Positions 1 through 6,871 of a stretch of DNA of 7,432 bases are shown here, piece after piece; position 1 is the first letter of the stretch, and each line of letters begins with the position of its first letter. The translations under genes were made by a program, and so were the position numbers. Source of the stretch: Rubrobacter sp. GTDB lineage: Bacteria; Actinomycetota; Rubrobacteria; Rubrobacterales; Rubrobacteraceae. Under the pieces are notes generated by a model. The model saw only the letters and a program-made list of their open reading frames with translations, had not been told where the DNA came from and made no database searches. The stretch spans positions 1 to 7,432 of the forward strand of contig JADDPU010000189.1 in NCBI GenBank assembly GCA_016781725.1, written 5' to 3'.

Positions 1-2
1 CG

Positions 3-1604
3 TCAGGCGCGAGGGCCGGCTTCCCTCACCTCTTGCGAAACCTGGGGCGCGAACCTCTCGAAGTTCTCCGCGAAGAGGCCTGCGAGCCTTCTTGCCTGCT
101 CGTCGTAGGCCTCGCCGCTATCCCAGGTCCCGCGGGGGTCTAGCACCTCGGTCGGGACGCCTGGCACCTCGAGGGGGACGTTCAGGCCGAAGAAGGGATC
201 CTTGCGCGTCTCGGCGTCGTCGAGCCTGCCCCCGATCACGGCGCGGACCATCTCCCTGGTGGCGGCGATCTCTATCCGGCTGCCGACGCCGTACGGGCCG
301 CCGGACCAGCCGGTGTTGATCAGGTAGCACCGCGCGCCGTACGCTTTGAGCCGCTCGGAGAGCATCCGCGCGTAGGTAGTCGCCGGCAGGGGCAAGAAAG
401 GCGCCCCGAAGCACGTCGAGAAGGTGGCCTCCACCTCTGACTCCATCTCGGCCTCGGTCCCGGCGAGCTTGGCCGTGTAGCCGGAGAGGAAGTAGTAGGC
501 GGCCTGCGAGGGCGTAAGCGCGCTTATGGGCGGCAAGACCCCGAAGGCGTCGGCGGTGAGGAAGATAACGGCGCTCGGGTGGCCGCCCCGGCCTTCCGGG
601 ACGGCGCCCGCTATGAACTCGAGCGGGTAGGCGGCCCGGGTGTTCTCGGTGAGGGTGCGGTCGGAGAAGTCCACCTCCCGGATGCGGCGGTCCATCACTA
701 CGTTCTCGAGCACCGCGCCAAAGCGGATGGCGTTCCAGATCTGGGGCTCCTTCTCGGGGCTCAGGTCTATGGTCTTCGCGTAGCAGCCGCCCTCGAAGTT
801 GAAGGCCCCCGTATCCGACCAGCCGTGCTCGTCGTCGCCGATGAGGCTGCGCTCTGGGTCGGCAGACAGGGTAGTCTTGCCCGTCCCTGAGAGCCCGAAG
901 AAGAGGGCCACGTCCCCGGCCTCCCCGACGTTGGCCGAGCAGTGCATCGGGAAGACGCCGTGCTCGGTGGGCAAGACGAAGTTGAGCACCGTAAAGATGC
1001 TCTTCTTTATCTCGCCCGCGTAGGCGGTGCCGCAGACGAGCACTACCTTGCGCTCGAAGTCGAGCCCTATAAACGTCTCGGACGCCGTGCCGTCCTCCTC
1101 GGGGTCGGTCAGGAGGCCGGGGACCGAGATCACGGTCCAGTCCGGCTCGAAGGAGTCGAGCTCTCCCCTCGAAGGACGCCTGAAGAGCTGGCGCGCGAAG
1201 AGGGCCTGCCAGGCGTGCTCCGTGACAACCTGGACGTTCAGGCGGTAGCGGGGATCGGCGCCAGCGTAGGCGTCGATGACGTAGACCTCCTCCAGATTTT
1301 CGACGTAGGAGGCTGCCTTCTCGAGGAGCGCCCCGAAGGCCTCGCTCGGGAAGGGCTTGTTGCCGGTGCCCCAGTCCACGGTGTCCCTGGTTACGTCGTT
1401 CTCGACTATAAAGCGGTCCTTCGGGGAGCGGCCCGTGCGCTTGCCGGTCCTCGTCACCAGGGCCCCCGAGGGCTCGGAGATCATCCCCTCCCGCCTCCTC
1501 ACCGACGCCTCGACCAGGCGCGCGGGCGGCAGGTTCTCGTGCACGGCCCCTAGGTTTCCCACCCCGAAGCGTTCCAGCGTCATCTTGCGAACCGCCAGAT
1601 CCAT
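3..1604 (-). CDS. pckA: ATP-dependent phosphoenolpyruvate carboxykinase (EC 4.1.1.49)
   Basis: Cytosolic enzyme that converts oxaloacetate and ATP to PEP, CO2 and ADP, the first committed step of gluconeogenesis. The 533 residues match the usual length of the ATP-type family (about 530-540). Visible motifs are: TGRSPKDRF substrate loop with Arg59; AGEIKK with the metal/substrate lysines at about 200-201; PMHCSAN with His221; P-loop GLSGTGKTT at 237-245; GDDEHGW kinase-2 motif with metal-binding Asp257/258; ENTRAAYP with Arg323; and the C-terminal GWSGGPYGVG segment. The P-loop spacing and sequence are those of the ATP family, not the GTP family. All expected catalytic residues are present, so it should be active. 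I chose ATG at 1604 because a purine-rich Shine-Dalgarno lies just upstream. An in-frame GTG at 1619 would add five residues but uses the RBS itself as coding sequence. The stop is TGA at 3-5. The gene is divergent from tkt. Confidence 0.97.
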   Translation of the reverse strand: MDLAVRKMTLERFGVGNLGAVHENLPPARLVEASVRRREGMISEPSGALVTRTGKRTGRSPKDRFIVENDVTRDTVDWGTGNKPFPSEAFGALLEKAASYVENLEEVYVIDAYAGADPRYRLNVQVVTEHAWQALFARQLFRRPSRGELDSFEPDWTVISVPGLLTDPEEDGTASETFIGLDFERKVVLVCGTAYAGEIKKSIFTVLNFVLPTEHGVFPMHCSANVGEAGDVALFFGLSGTGKTTLSADPERSLIGDDEHGWSDTGAFNFEGGCYAKTIDLSPEKEPQIWNAIRFGAVLENVVMDRRIREVDFSDRTLTENTRAAYPLEFIAGAVPEGRGGHPSAVIFLTADAFGVLPPISALTPSQAAYYFLSGYTAKLAGTEAEMESEVEATFSTCFGAPFLPLPATTYARMLSERLKAYGARCYLINTGWSGGPYGVGSRIEIAATREMVRAVIGGRLDDAETRKDPFFGLNVPLEVPGVPTEVLDPRGTWDSGEAYDEQARRLAGLFAENFERFAPQVSQEVREAGPRA

Positions 1605-1605
1605 A

Positions 1606-1614
1606 CTCTTCCCT
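1606..1614 (-). promoter_or_regulatory. Ribosome binding site of pckA (decides the start)
   Basis: Read on the minus strand, AGGGAAGAG lies immediately before the ATG at 1604, with about five bases between the AGGGA core and the start codon. This favours ATG 1604 over the in-frame GTG at 1619, which would lie upstream of the ribosome binding site. Confidence 0.7.
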
Positions 1615-1679
1615 TTCACCCATCTGAACCCGGCGCGATAGCCGCCGATCCTTAGCGCGCCGCGCCGCTCGCTTTCGGG

Positions 1680-1688
1680 ATTCTAGCA
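1680..1688 (-). promoter_or_regulatory. Candidate extended -10 promoter for pckA
   Basis: The minus strand reads TGCTAGAAT, an extended -10 (TGn followed by TAGAAT, one mismatch to TATAAT). No good -35 hexamer is visible 16-18 bases upstream, where the sequence is GC-only; extended -10 promoters can work without one. Transcription would start near 1673, giving a leader of about 70 bases. This is a motif match by eye only. Confidence 0.4.
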
Positions 1689-1723
1689 AAGGGCCGATTC
1701 CGCCGCCGCGAGCCTCAGGGGCC

Positions 1724-1791
1724 CGAAACGCTCGGCCGTCCGTCGTTTCCGAAGCGGCGACGCGGGGTAGGAGAAGATACAATCCGTTTCG
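1724..1791. repeat. Three GAAACG/CGTTTC elements in the pckA-tkt divergent promoter region
   Basis: CGAAACG at 1724-1730 is the exact reverse complement of CGTTTCG at 1785-1791. A third partial copy, CGTTTC, lies at 1744-1749. The distal copy sits directly after the candidate tkt -10 (1778-1783), near the predicted transcription start. The arrangement could be an operator acting on both divergent genes, but each element is only 6-7 bases long, so chance is possible. Confidence 0.25.
1778..1783 (+). promoter_or_regulatory. Candidate -10 element for tkt
   Basis: TACAAT differs from the sigma-70 consensus TATAAT by one base and stands out in a GC-rich region. It would start transcription near 1790 and give a leader of about 28 bases that contains the ribosome binding site. 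No convincing -35 is seen at the normal distance; the sequence there is near CGGCGA. An activator or an alternative sigma factor may be needed. Confidence 0.4.
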
Positions 1792-1805
1792 AAGGGGATC
1801 TTCCG

Positions 1806-1812
1806 AGGAGGT
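1806..1812 (+). promoter_or_regulatory. Ribosome binding site of tkt (decides the start)
   Basis: AGGAGGT is a full match to the anti-Shine-Dalgarno sequence. It lies five bases before the GTG at 1818 but only two before the TTG at 1815. The spacing favours GTG 1818 as the start. Confidence 0.8.
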
Positions 1813-1817
1813 ACTTG

Positions 1818-3692
1818 GTGACGCAGCAGATAGACCAGCAGACCGCCGGTTCCGAGCAGTGGCGCGCGCTCGCCCAGCAGCTACGCGCCGACAGCATCCG
1901 CTCGAGCACCGGCGCGAACTCCGGGCATCCGACCTCGTCCATGTCGGCGGCGGACCTCATCGCCGTGCTGATGAGCAAATACCTTACCTACGACTTCGAT
2001 GAGCCGACGAACCCGAACAACGACCATTTGATCTTCTCCAAGGGTCACGCCTCGCCGCTCCTCTACTCGGCCTACAAGGCGGCCGGCGCGATCACCGACG
2101 AGGAGCTGATGACCTTCCGCGAGTTCCACAGCCGCCTGCAGGGGCACCCGACGCCCCAGATCCCCTGGGTCGACGTCGCCACCGGCTCTTTGGGCCAGGG
2201 ACTGCCCATAGGCGTCGGCGTCGCGCTCGCCGGCAAGTACCTTGACAAGCTCCCCTACCGCGTCTGGGTTCTGTGCGGGGACTCCGAGATGGCGGAGGGC
2301 TCGATGTGGGAGGCCTTCCAGCACGCCTCCTTCTACAAGCTGGACAACCTCATAGCCATCCTCGACATGAACCGCCTGGGCCAGACCAGGGAGACCATGG
2401 AAGGCTGGAACGGCGACCACTACGCCTCGCGCGCCGAGGCCTTCGGCTGGCACGCGATCCAGATCGACGGCCACGACCCCGAGGCGATCGACCGCGCCTA
2501 CGCCGAAGCCCTGGAGCAGACGGACACCCCGACCCTGATCGTCGCGAAGACCAAGAAGGGCTACGGGGTCTCTTTCCTCGAGGATAAGGACGGCATGCAC
2601 GGCAAGCCTGTCACCGCCGACAGGGAGGAGGCGGCGCTCGAGGAGCTCGGCGGCACCAACGACCTCGTCGTCGCCGTGCAGAAGCCGGACCAGGGCTCGG
2701 GCGAGACCTTCACGGCCGGCCTCACGGGCGAGCTGGCGCTGCCGACCTGGGAGGTCGGGGACGAGGAGGCGACGCGCGGGGCCTACGGCGCGGCCCTCAA
2801 GGCTTTGGGCGCCGCCAGGGAGGACGTCGTAGCGCTCGACGGCGAGGTGAGCAACTCCACCTACTCCCAGGAGTTCGCCAAGGAGTATCCGGACCGCTAC
2901 TTCGAGATGTTCATAGCAGAGCAGCAGATGGTCTCGGCGGCCGTGGGGATGAGCGTGCGTCACAGGGTAGCGTTCGCCTCGAGCTTCGCCGCCTTCCTCA
3001 GCCGCGCCTACGACTTCATCCGGATGGCCGCGATCTCCAGGGCCAACATCAGGCTCTCGGGCTCGCACGCGGGGGTCTCTATCGGGGAGGACGGCCCCTC
3101 CCAGATGGCCCTCGAGGACATCGCGATGATGCGCGCCGTCCACGGCTCGACCGTACTCCAACCCTGCGACGCCAACCAGACGGCGCACCTCGTCGCCCAG
3201 ATGGCGGACACGGAGGGCATCGTCTTCCTGCGGACCCTGCGCCCGAAGACGCCGGTGATCTACGGCCCGGACGAGGAGTTCCATATCGGCGGCAGCAAGG
3301 TAGTCCGCTCCTCGGACGAGGACGAGGTAACGGTCGTCGCCTCGGGCATCACCGTGCACAACGCCATGCGGGCGGCGGACGAGCTGCACAGCGAAGGCAT
3401 AGCCGTGCGCCTGATCGACGCCTACTCCATTAAACCCATAGACGCCGAGACGCTTCACGCCGCCGCCGAAGCCACGGGCGGCAGGGTCGTCGTGGCCGAG
3501 GACCACTGGCCCGAAGGCGGCCTGGGCGAGGCCGTCCTCTCCGCGCTCTCCGAGAGGGGCGGCGCCCTCAAGTTCGAACACCTCGCCGTGAACATCATGC
3601 CAGGCTCGGGCAAGTCCGAGGAGCTTATGGACGCGGCCGGCATAAGCGCGAACCACATAGCCGACGCCGTGCGCAGCCTGAGAAACGGCTAA
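1818..3692 (+). CDS. tkt: Transketolase (EC 2.2.1.1), single-chain, animal-like type
   Basis: Thiamine-diphosphate enzyme that transfers two-carbon ketol units between sugar phosphates in the non-oxidative pentose phosphate pathway; cytosolic. At 624 residues it is close to human transketolase (623) and shorter than E. coli TktA (about 663). Domains are: ThDP-binding PP domain at about 20-270, Pyr domain at about 315-480, and C-terminal domain at about 495-615. Visible motifs are: GHPTS with His37; SKGHA with His77; QGHP with His110; the ThDP/Mg motif starting GDSE at 154 and ending at Asn185; MHGKP with His261; IAEQQ with catalytic Glu368; GSHAG with His417; SIGEDGPSQ at 421-429; LRTLRP with Arg475. 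The usual GDG of the ThDP motif reads GDS here. Both halves are on one chain, unlike the split archaeal-type enzymes. The start is GTG 1818, supported by the perfect RBS; the stop is TAA. It is divergent from pckA and followed by a strong hairpin. It could be tuned to sedoheptulose or Calvin-cycle flux, which sequence alone cannot show. Confidence 0.96.
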   Translation: MTQQIDQQTAGSEQWRALAQQLRADSIRSSTGANSGHPTSSMSAADLIAVLMSKYLTYDFDEPTNPNNDHLIFSKGHASPLLYSAYKAAGAITDEELMTFREFHSRLQGHPTPQIPWVDVATGSLGQGLPIGVGVALAGKYLDKLPYRVWVLCGDSEMAEGSMWEAFQHASFYKLDNLIAILDMNRLGQTRETMEGWNGDHYASRAEAFGWHAIQIDGHDPEAIDRAYAEALEQTDTPTLIVAKTKKGYGVSFLEDKDGMHGKPVTADREEAALEELGGTNDLVVAVQKPDQGSGETFTAGLTGELALPTWEVGDEEATRGAYGAALKALGAAREDVVALDGEVSNSTYSQEFAKEYPDRYFEMFIAEQQMVSAAVGMSVRHRVAFASSFAAFLSRAYDFIRMAAISRANIRLSGSHAGVSIGEDGPSQMALEDIAMMRAVHGSTVLQPCDANQTAHLVAQMADTEGIVFLRTLRPKTPVIYGPDEEFHIGGSKVVRSSDEDEVTVVASGITVHNAMRAADELHSEGIAVRLIDAYSIKPIDAETLHAAAEATGGRVVVAEDHWPEGGLGEAVLSALSERGGALKFEHLAVNIMPGSGKSEELMDAAGISANHIADAVRSLRNG

Positions 3693-3724
3693 CCTAAACC
3701 TCAGCCCGTAAGGGGCGCCCGGTA

Positions 3725-3762
3725 ACGCCGGCGAACCGTCGAGAACGGCGGTTCGCCGGCGT
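3725..3762 (+). terminator. GC-rich hairpin after tkt, probable terminator without a U-tract
   Basis: ACGCCGGCGAACCG at 3725-3738 is perfectly complementary to 3749-3762. The stem can extend inward by a T-G wobble and two C-G/G-C pairs, giving about 17 pairs closed by the tetraloop AGAA (3742-3745). It lies 33 bases after the tkt stop and before the regulator's promoter. No T-run follows on either strand, so it is not a classical intrinsic terminator. U-less hairpin terminators have been proposed in high-GC actinobacteria. It may also protect the tkt mRNA 3' end. Confidence 0.65.
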
Positions 3763-3822
3763 GGGCCAGGTCTGCCAGCCTCGATGGACCCCGCGGCCGG
3801 CAATCCGTTACGAAATGCCTCA

Positions 3823-3844
3823 CCGTACGGAAACCGTTGCGGTC
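3823..3844. repeat. 11-bp-period direct repeat overlapping the regulator's -35 (candidate operator)
   Basis: CCGTACGG (3823-3830, a perfect palindrome) and CCGTTGCGG (3834-3842) begin exactly 11 bases apart. A related CCGTTACG begins at 3805. The second copy overlaps the -35 hexamer TTGCGG. SARP-family regulators typically bind short direct repeats at 11-bp periodicity next to or over the -35, and the downstream gene carries a SARP-like N-terminus, so autoregulation is a reasonable guess. The repeats are short and imperfect. Confidence 0.3.
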
Positions 3845-3865
3845 TCGCGGTGGTGGCAGCATAAT
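3837..3865 (+). promoter_or_regulatory. Candidate sigma-70-type promoter of the BTAD regulator
   Basis: TTGCGG (3837-3842), a 17-base spacer, and CATAAT (3860-3865) give a -35/-10 pair with ideal spacing; the -10 has one mismatch to consensus. Transcription would begin near 3872, leaving a short leader that contains the AGGAGGT at 3884. Its position after the tkt hairpin suggests the regulator is transcribed on its own. Confidence 0.55.
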
Positions 3866-3883
3866 GCCTTCCGTGGGTCTACC

Positions 3884-3890
3884 AGGAGGT
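3884..3890 (+). promoter_or_regulatory. Ribosome binding site of the BTAD regulator (decides the start)
   Basis: AGGAGGT is a full Shine-Dalgarno match, eight bases before the GTG at 3899. It fixes the start at the residue that opens the conserved winged-helix strand (PRTRILLLG). The longer in-frame reading from GTG 3761 begins inside the tkt hairpin and its extra residues do not resemble the family. Confidence 0.8.
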
Positions 3891-3898
3891 GTGGTCTC

Positions 3899-6829
3899 GT
3901 GCCCCGAACCAGGATATTGTTGCTCGGCGCGCCGAGCATCGAGCACGACGGTGCGCCGGTCGAGGTGGACACGCGCAAGGCGATAGCCCTGGTCGCCTAC
4001 CTGGCGGTGACCCACCGGCGCCACACCCGCGACGCGCTCGCGGGCCTGCTCTGGCCCGAGTACAACCAGACCAGGGCCCGCGCCGCCTTGCGCCGGACGC
4101 TCTCGTCCCTGGGCAACGCCCGCGCGGAGGGCTGGCTTGAGGCCGACCGGGAGACCGTGGGCCTGAATTGGGGTGACATCTGGGTCGACGTGGACCGCTT
4201 CGAGGCCCTCCTGGCGGGTTGCAAGGCGCACGGGCACCCTGGGGGCGAGGTCTGTCCCGAGTGCCTGCCCCCGCTCTCCGAGGCTGTCGAGCTCTACCGC
4301 GACGACTTCATGGCCGGCTTCGGGCTGCGCGACAGCGCCGCCTTCGACGACTGGCAGTTCTTCCAGTCCGAGAGCCTGCGCCGCGAGCTGGCCGGGGCGC
4401 TAGAGAGGCTCGCGCGTGGCCTTGCCGCCCGGGGAGAGTGGGGGCCCGCCGTCGCGCACGCCCGACGCTGGCTGGCGCTGGACGTCCTGCACGAACCGGC
4501 CCATCGATTGCTCATGCAGCTCTACGCGTGGTCCGACCAGCGGGCCGCTGCCCTGCGCCAGTACCGCGAGTGCGTCCGCACCCTCGACAAAGAGTTGGGC
4601 GTGGCCCCGCTCGAAGAGACGACCCTCCTCTACCGGGCCATCCAGGAGAACTACCCGCCGCCGCCCCCCGTACTCTCCGAGCCCCGGGCCCCGCAAGAGG
4701 CGCAAATCCCAGCTCCCATGGAGGCTTCGACGACCGCCAGGCCACCAGACAACCCCCTGGTTGGAAGGGCCCCGGAGTGGGAGATCCTGCTCCGATCATA
4801 CGAGGCGGTCGGGGAGGGGGGTCACCTCACGGTTCTGGAAGGGGAGGCCGGCATCGGCAAGACCCGGCTCGCCGAGGAGTTCGTAGCCCACCTCTCCGGA
4901 ATCGGGACGAGGGTGGTCGCCGCCCGCTGCTACGCGGGCGAGAAAAATCTGGCCTACGGGCCCTTCGTCGAGGGGCTCTCCGCCGCCGTCGAGAGCGGGG
5001 AGACGGGGCGCCTGGAGGGCCTGCCGGCGGGTTCTCTGGCCGAGACGGCCCGCCTGTTGCCCGAGCAGCTCGCCGGTCTCGTCCCGGATCGGGCGGAGAG
5101 CCCGCCGCTCGACACGCCGGGGGCCCAAAGCCGTTTCTTCGAGGGGGTATCCCGGGGGTTGCTCGCGGTCCTCGCCGGCCCTCCCCCGGGCGTGCTCTTC
5201 CTCGATGATTTGCACTGGGCCGACGACGCCTCCCTTGACCTGCTCACCTACCTGGTGCGCCGGCTGGACGACAAGCCGCTCTTCGTGCTCGTCACCTGGC
5301 GCGTCGAGGAGGTTGCGAAGGAGCACCGCCTGCGCGGGCTGCTGGCGGAGGCCAGGAGGTTCGGCGCGACGACATCCCTGACTCTGGGACGGTTGGACCC
5401 CGCCGCCGTCCAGGAGCTGGTCGGGTACGCTATCGAGGAGACAGCGAGAGAACCCGGCGGGCTCGGCCCGCGGCTGAGCGAGGAGACCGAGGGCTTGCCG
5501 CTCTTCCTCACCGAGTACCTGGCTGCGGCCGCGGAGGGCGAGCTGGACGCAAAGGACGAGGCCTGGGAGCTGCCTGGGGGGGTGCGGGACCTTCTGCGCG
5601 GGCGCCTCCGGACGGTCGGCGAGACCTCCGGGCAGGTGCTCACGGCGGCCGCCGTCGTCGGGCGCTCCTTCGACTTCGACACCGTCCGCGCGGCGAGCGG
5701 CCGGAGCGAAGAGGAGACCCTCGCTGCCCTCGAGGAGTTGACCTCGCGGCGGCTGATCCGGGAGGTAGGGAGCGTCGCCGGGGGGGCCCCGGCCTACGAC
5801 TTCGACCACGACAAGCTGCGGGAGCTGGTCTACGAAGAGACGAGCCTGGCCCGCAAGCGTCTCCTGCACCGCCGCGTCGCCGCCGCGCTGGCGGGACGCC
5901 TCAGGGGGCGCGAGGGCGGCCCCCTCCTCGGCCAGATAGCCCGCCACCACCGTCTGGCCGGCCAGGATGCTGAGGCCGCCGAGTATTCGCGGCTCGCCGG
6001 AGACCAGGCGCGGAGCCTACACGCCAACAGCGACGCCCTCGCCCACTACGAGGAGGCGCTCGCGCTGGGGCACCCCGACGATGCCGCGCTGCACGAGGCG
6101 ATAGGCGACCTGCGGACCCGCCTCGGCGAGTACGGCGCCGCGCTGGCCAGCTACGAGGCCGCGGCGGCTTCGGGCGGCCCGGGCGCGATGGCCGCGCTCG
6201 AGCACAAGATCGGCAACGTCTACGCCCGGCGGGGCGACCGGGAGCTCGCCCGGAGCCATTACGAGTCGGCGCTGGAAGCGCTCGGGGAAGCCGCAGACGC
6301 AGAGCAGGGAGAGCTAGCCCGCCTCTACACCGACCTTAGCCTGCTCTACCACGGCCAGGACGAACCCGACCGGGCTACGGAGTTCGCCAGCCGGGCGCTG
6401 GGGCTCGCCGAAGACGCCGGCGACAGGCGGGCCCAGGCCCAGGCCCACAATATGCTCGGCATCCTTGCGGGTAACTCGGGTGAAAGAGACGCGGCCCTCG
6501 GTCACCTCGAGGAGGGTCTAGCCCTGGCCGAGGCGCTCGGTGACCCGGAAGCGAAGGTGGCGGTGCTCAACAACCTGGCCCTCGCCCACAAGTCCGGCGG
6601 GGAGACCGACGAGGCCATAGAGCTCGCCGGGGCCGCGCTCGACCTGTGCGTCACCCTCGGGGACCGCCACAGGGAGGCGGCGTTGCACAACAACCTGGCG
6701 GACCTGCTCCACGCTGTGGGCCGCGAGGAAGAGTCCATGGCGCACCTCAGGCGGGCCGTCGAGATCTTCGCCGAGATCGGCGAGAGGGACGAGTTGCAGC
6801 CGGAGATCTGGAAGCTAGTCGAGTGGTAG
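3899..6829 (+). CDS. SARP/AfsR-like transcriptional regulator: winged helix-BTAD, STAND ATPase, TPR
   Basis: Large cytosolic signal-integrating regulator of 976 residues. Domains are: winged-helix DNA-binding region at about 4-95, with the family signature around LLWPEYNQTRARAALRR (50-66); bacterial transcriptional activator domain (BTAD) of helical repeats at about 97-252; a proline-rich linker at 253-285, including five prolines at 253-257; an AAA/STAND ATPase opening NPLVGR at 285, with Walker A GEAGIGKT (315-322) and Walker B VLFLDD (432-437) followed by LHWAD; a helical/winged region at about 558-625; and about seven TPR-like repeats from about 693 to 962. Both nucleotide-binding motifs are intact, so it should be an ATP-dependent switch. 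The TPRs probably bind a ligand or partner. No C-terminal LuxR-type HTH is present, so DNA binding should be N-terminal. BTAD contains a Cys108/His111/His113/Cys119/Cys122 cluster. The start is GTG 3899. Targets and inducer are unknown; no biosynthetic cluster is visible nearby. Confidence 0.9.
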   Translation: MPRTRILLLGAPSIEHDGAPVEVDTRKAIALVAYLAVTHRRHTRDALAGLLWPEYNQTRARAALRRTLSSLGNARAEGWLEADRETVGLNWGDIWVDVDRFEALLAGCKAHGHPGGEVCPECLPPLSEAVELYRDDFMAGFGLRDSAAFDDWQFFQSESLRRELAGALERLARGLAARGEWGPAVAHARRWLALDVLHEPAHRLLMQLYAWSDQRAAALRQYRECVRTLDKELGVAPLEETTLLYRAIQENYPPPPPVLSEPRAPQEAQIPAPMEASTTARPPDNPLVGRAPEWEILLRSYEAVGEGGHLTVLEGEAGIGKTRLAEEFVAHLSGIGTRVVAARCYAGEKNLAYGPFVEGLSAAVESGETGRLEGLPAGSLAETARLLPEQLAGLVPDRAESPPLDTPGAQSRFFEGVSRGLLAVLAGPPPGVLFLDDLHWADDASLDLLTYLVRRLDDKPLFVLVTWRVEEVAKEHRLRGLLAEARRFGATTSLTLGRLDPAAVQELVGYAIEETAREPGGLGPRLSEETEGLPLFLTEYLAAAAEGELDAKDEAWELPGGVRDLLRGRLRTVGETSGQVLTAAAVVGRSFDFDTVRAASGRSEEETLAALEELTSRRLIREVGSVAGGAPAYDFDHDKLRELVYEETSLARKRLLHRRVAAALAGRLRGREGGPLLGQIARHHRLAGQDAEAAEYSRLAGDQARSLHANSDALAHYEEALALGHPDDAALHEAIGDLRTRLGEYGAALASYEAAAASGGPGAMAALEHKIGNVYARRGDRELARSHYESALEALGEAADAEQGELARLYTDLSLLYHGQDEPDRATEFASRALGLAEDAGDRRAQAQAHNMLGILAGNSGERDAALGHLEEGLALAEALGDPEAKVAVLNNLALAHKSGGETDEAIELAGAALDLCVTLGDRHREAALHNNLADLLHAVGREEESMAHLRRAVEIFAEIGERDELQPEIWKLVEW

Positions 6830-6871
6830 CCGCAATCCGCGCCCCACTCCGCCTCCGGCGTCCCCGACCAA

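Noticed and set aside
1605..1619. Five-residue N-terminal extension of pckA from GTG 1619
   Set aside because: The extension is the Shine-Dalgarno sequence of the ATG at 1604.
118..1782. Long minus-strand reading frame overlapping pckA in another frame (554 residues)
   Set aside because: Arg/Gly/Pro-rich low-information translation on the same strand as a clearly real pckA; it arises from GC-biased codon positions.
1815..1817. TTG 1815 as the transketolase start
   Set aside because: Only two bases separate it from the AGGAGGT; GTG 1818 has normal spacing.
1881..3803. 640-residue open frame antisense to tkt
   Set aside because: Composition (Arg, Gly, Val, Leu, His-rich) is that of an antisense shadow of a high-GC gene, with no recognisable motif; transketolase on the plus strand is unambiguous.
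3761..3898. 46-residue N-terminal extension of the regulator from GTG 3761
   Set aside because: It begins inside the tkt hairpin, covers the candidate promoter and RBS, and lacks resemblance to the family's N-terminus, which starts at the strand RILLLG.
4219..5208. 329-residue plus-strand frame inside the regulator
   Set aside because: Arg/Pro/Gly-rich translation with no motifs; an out-of-frame shadow of the BTAD/ATPase region.
4796..5950. 384-residue open frame antisense to the regulator's ATPase region
   Set aside because: No domain or motif visible; it overlaps the well-supported Walker A and B region of the real gene.
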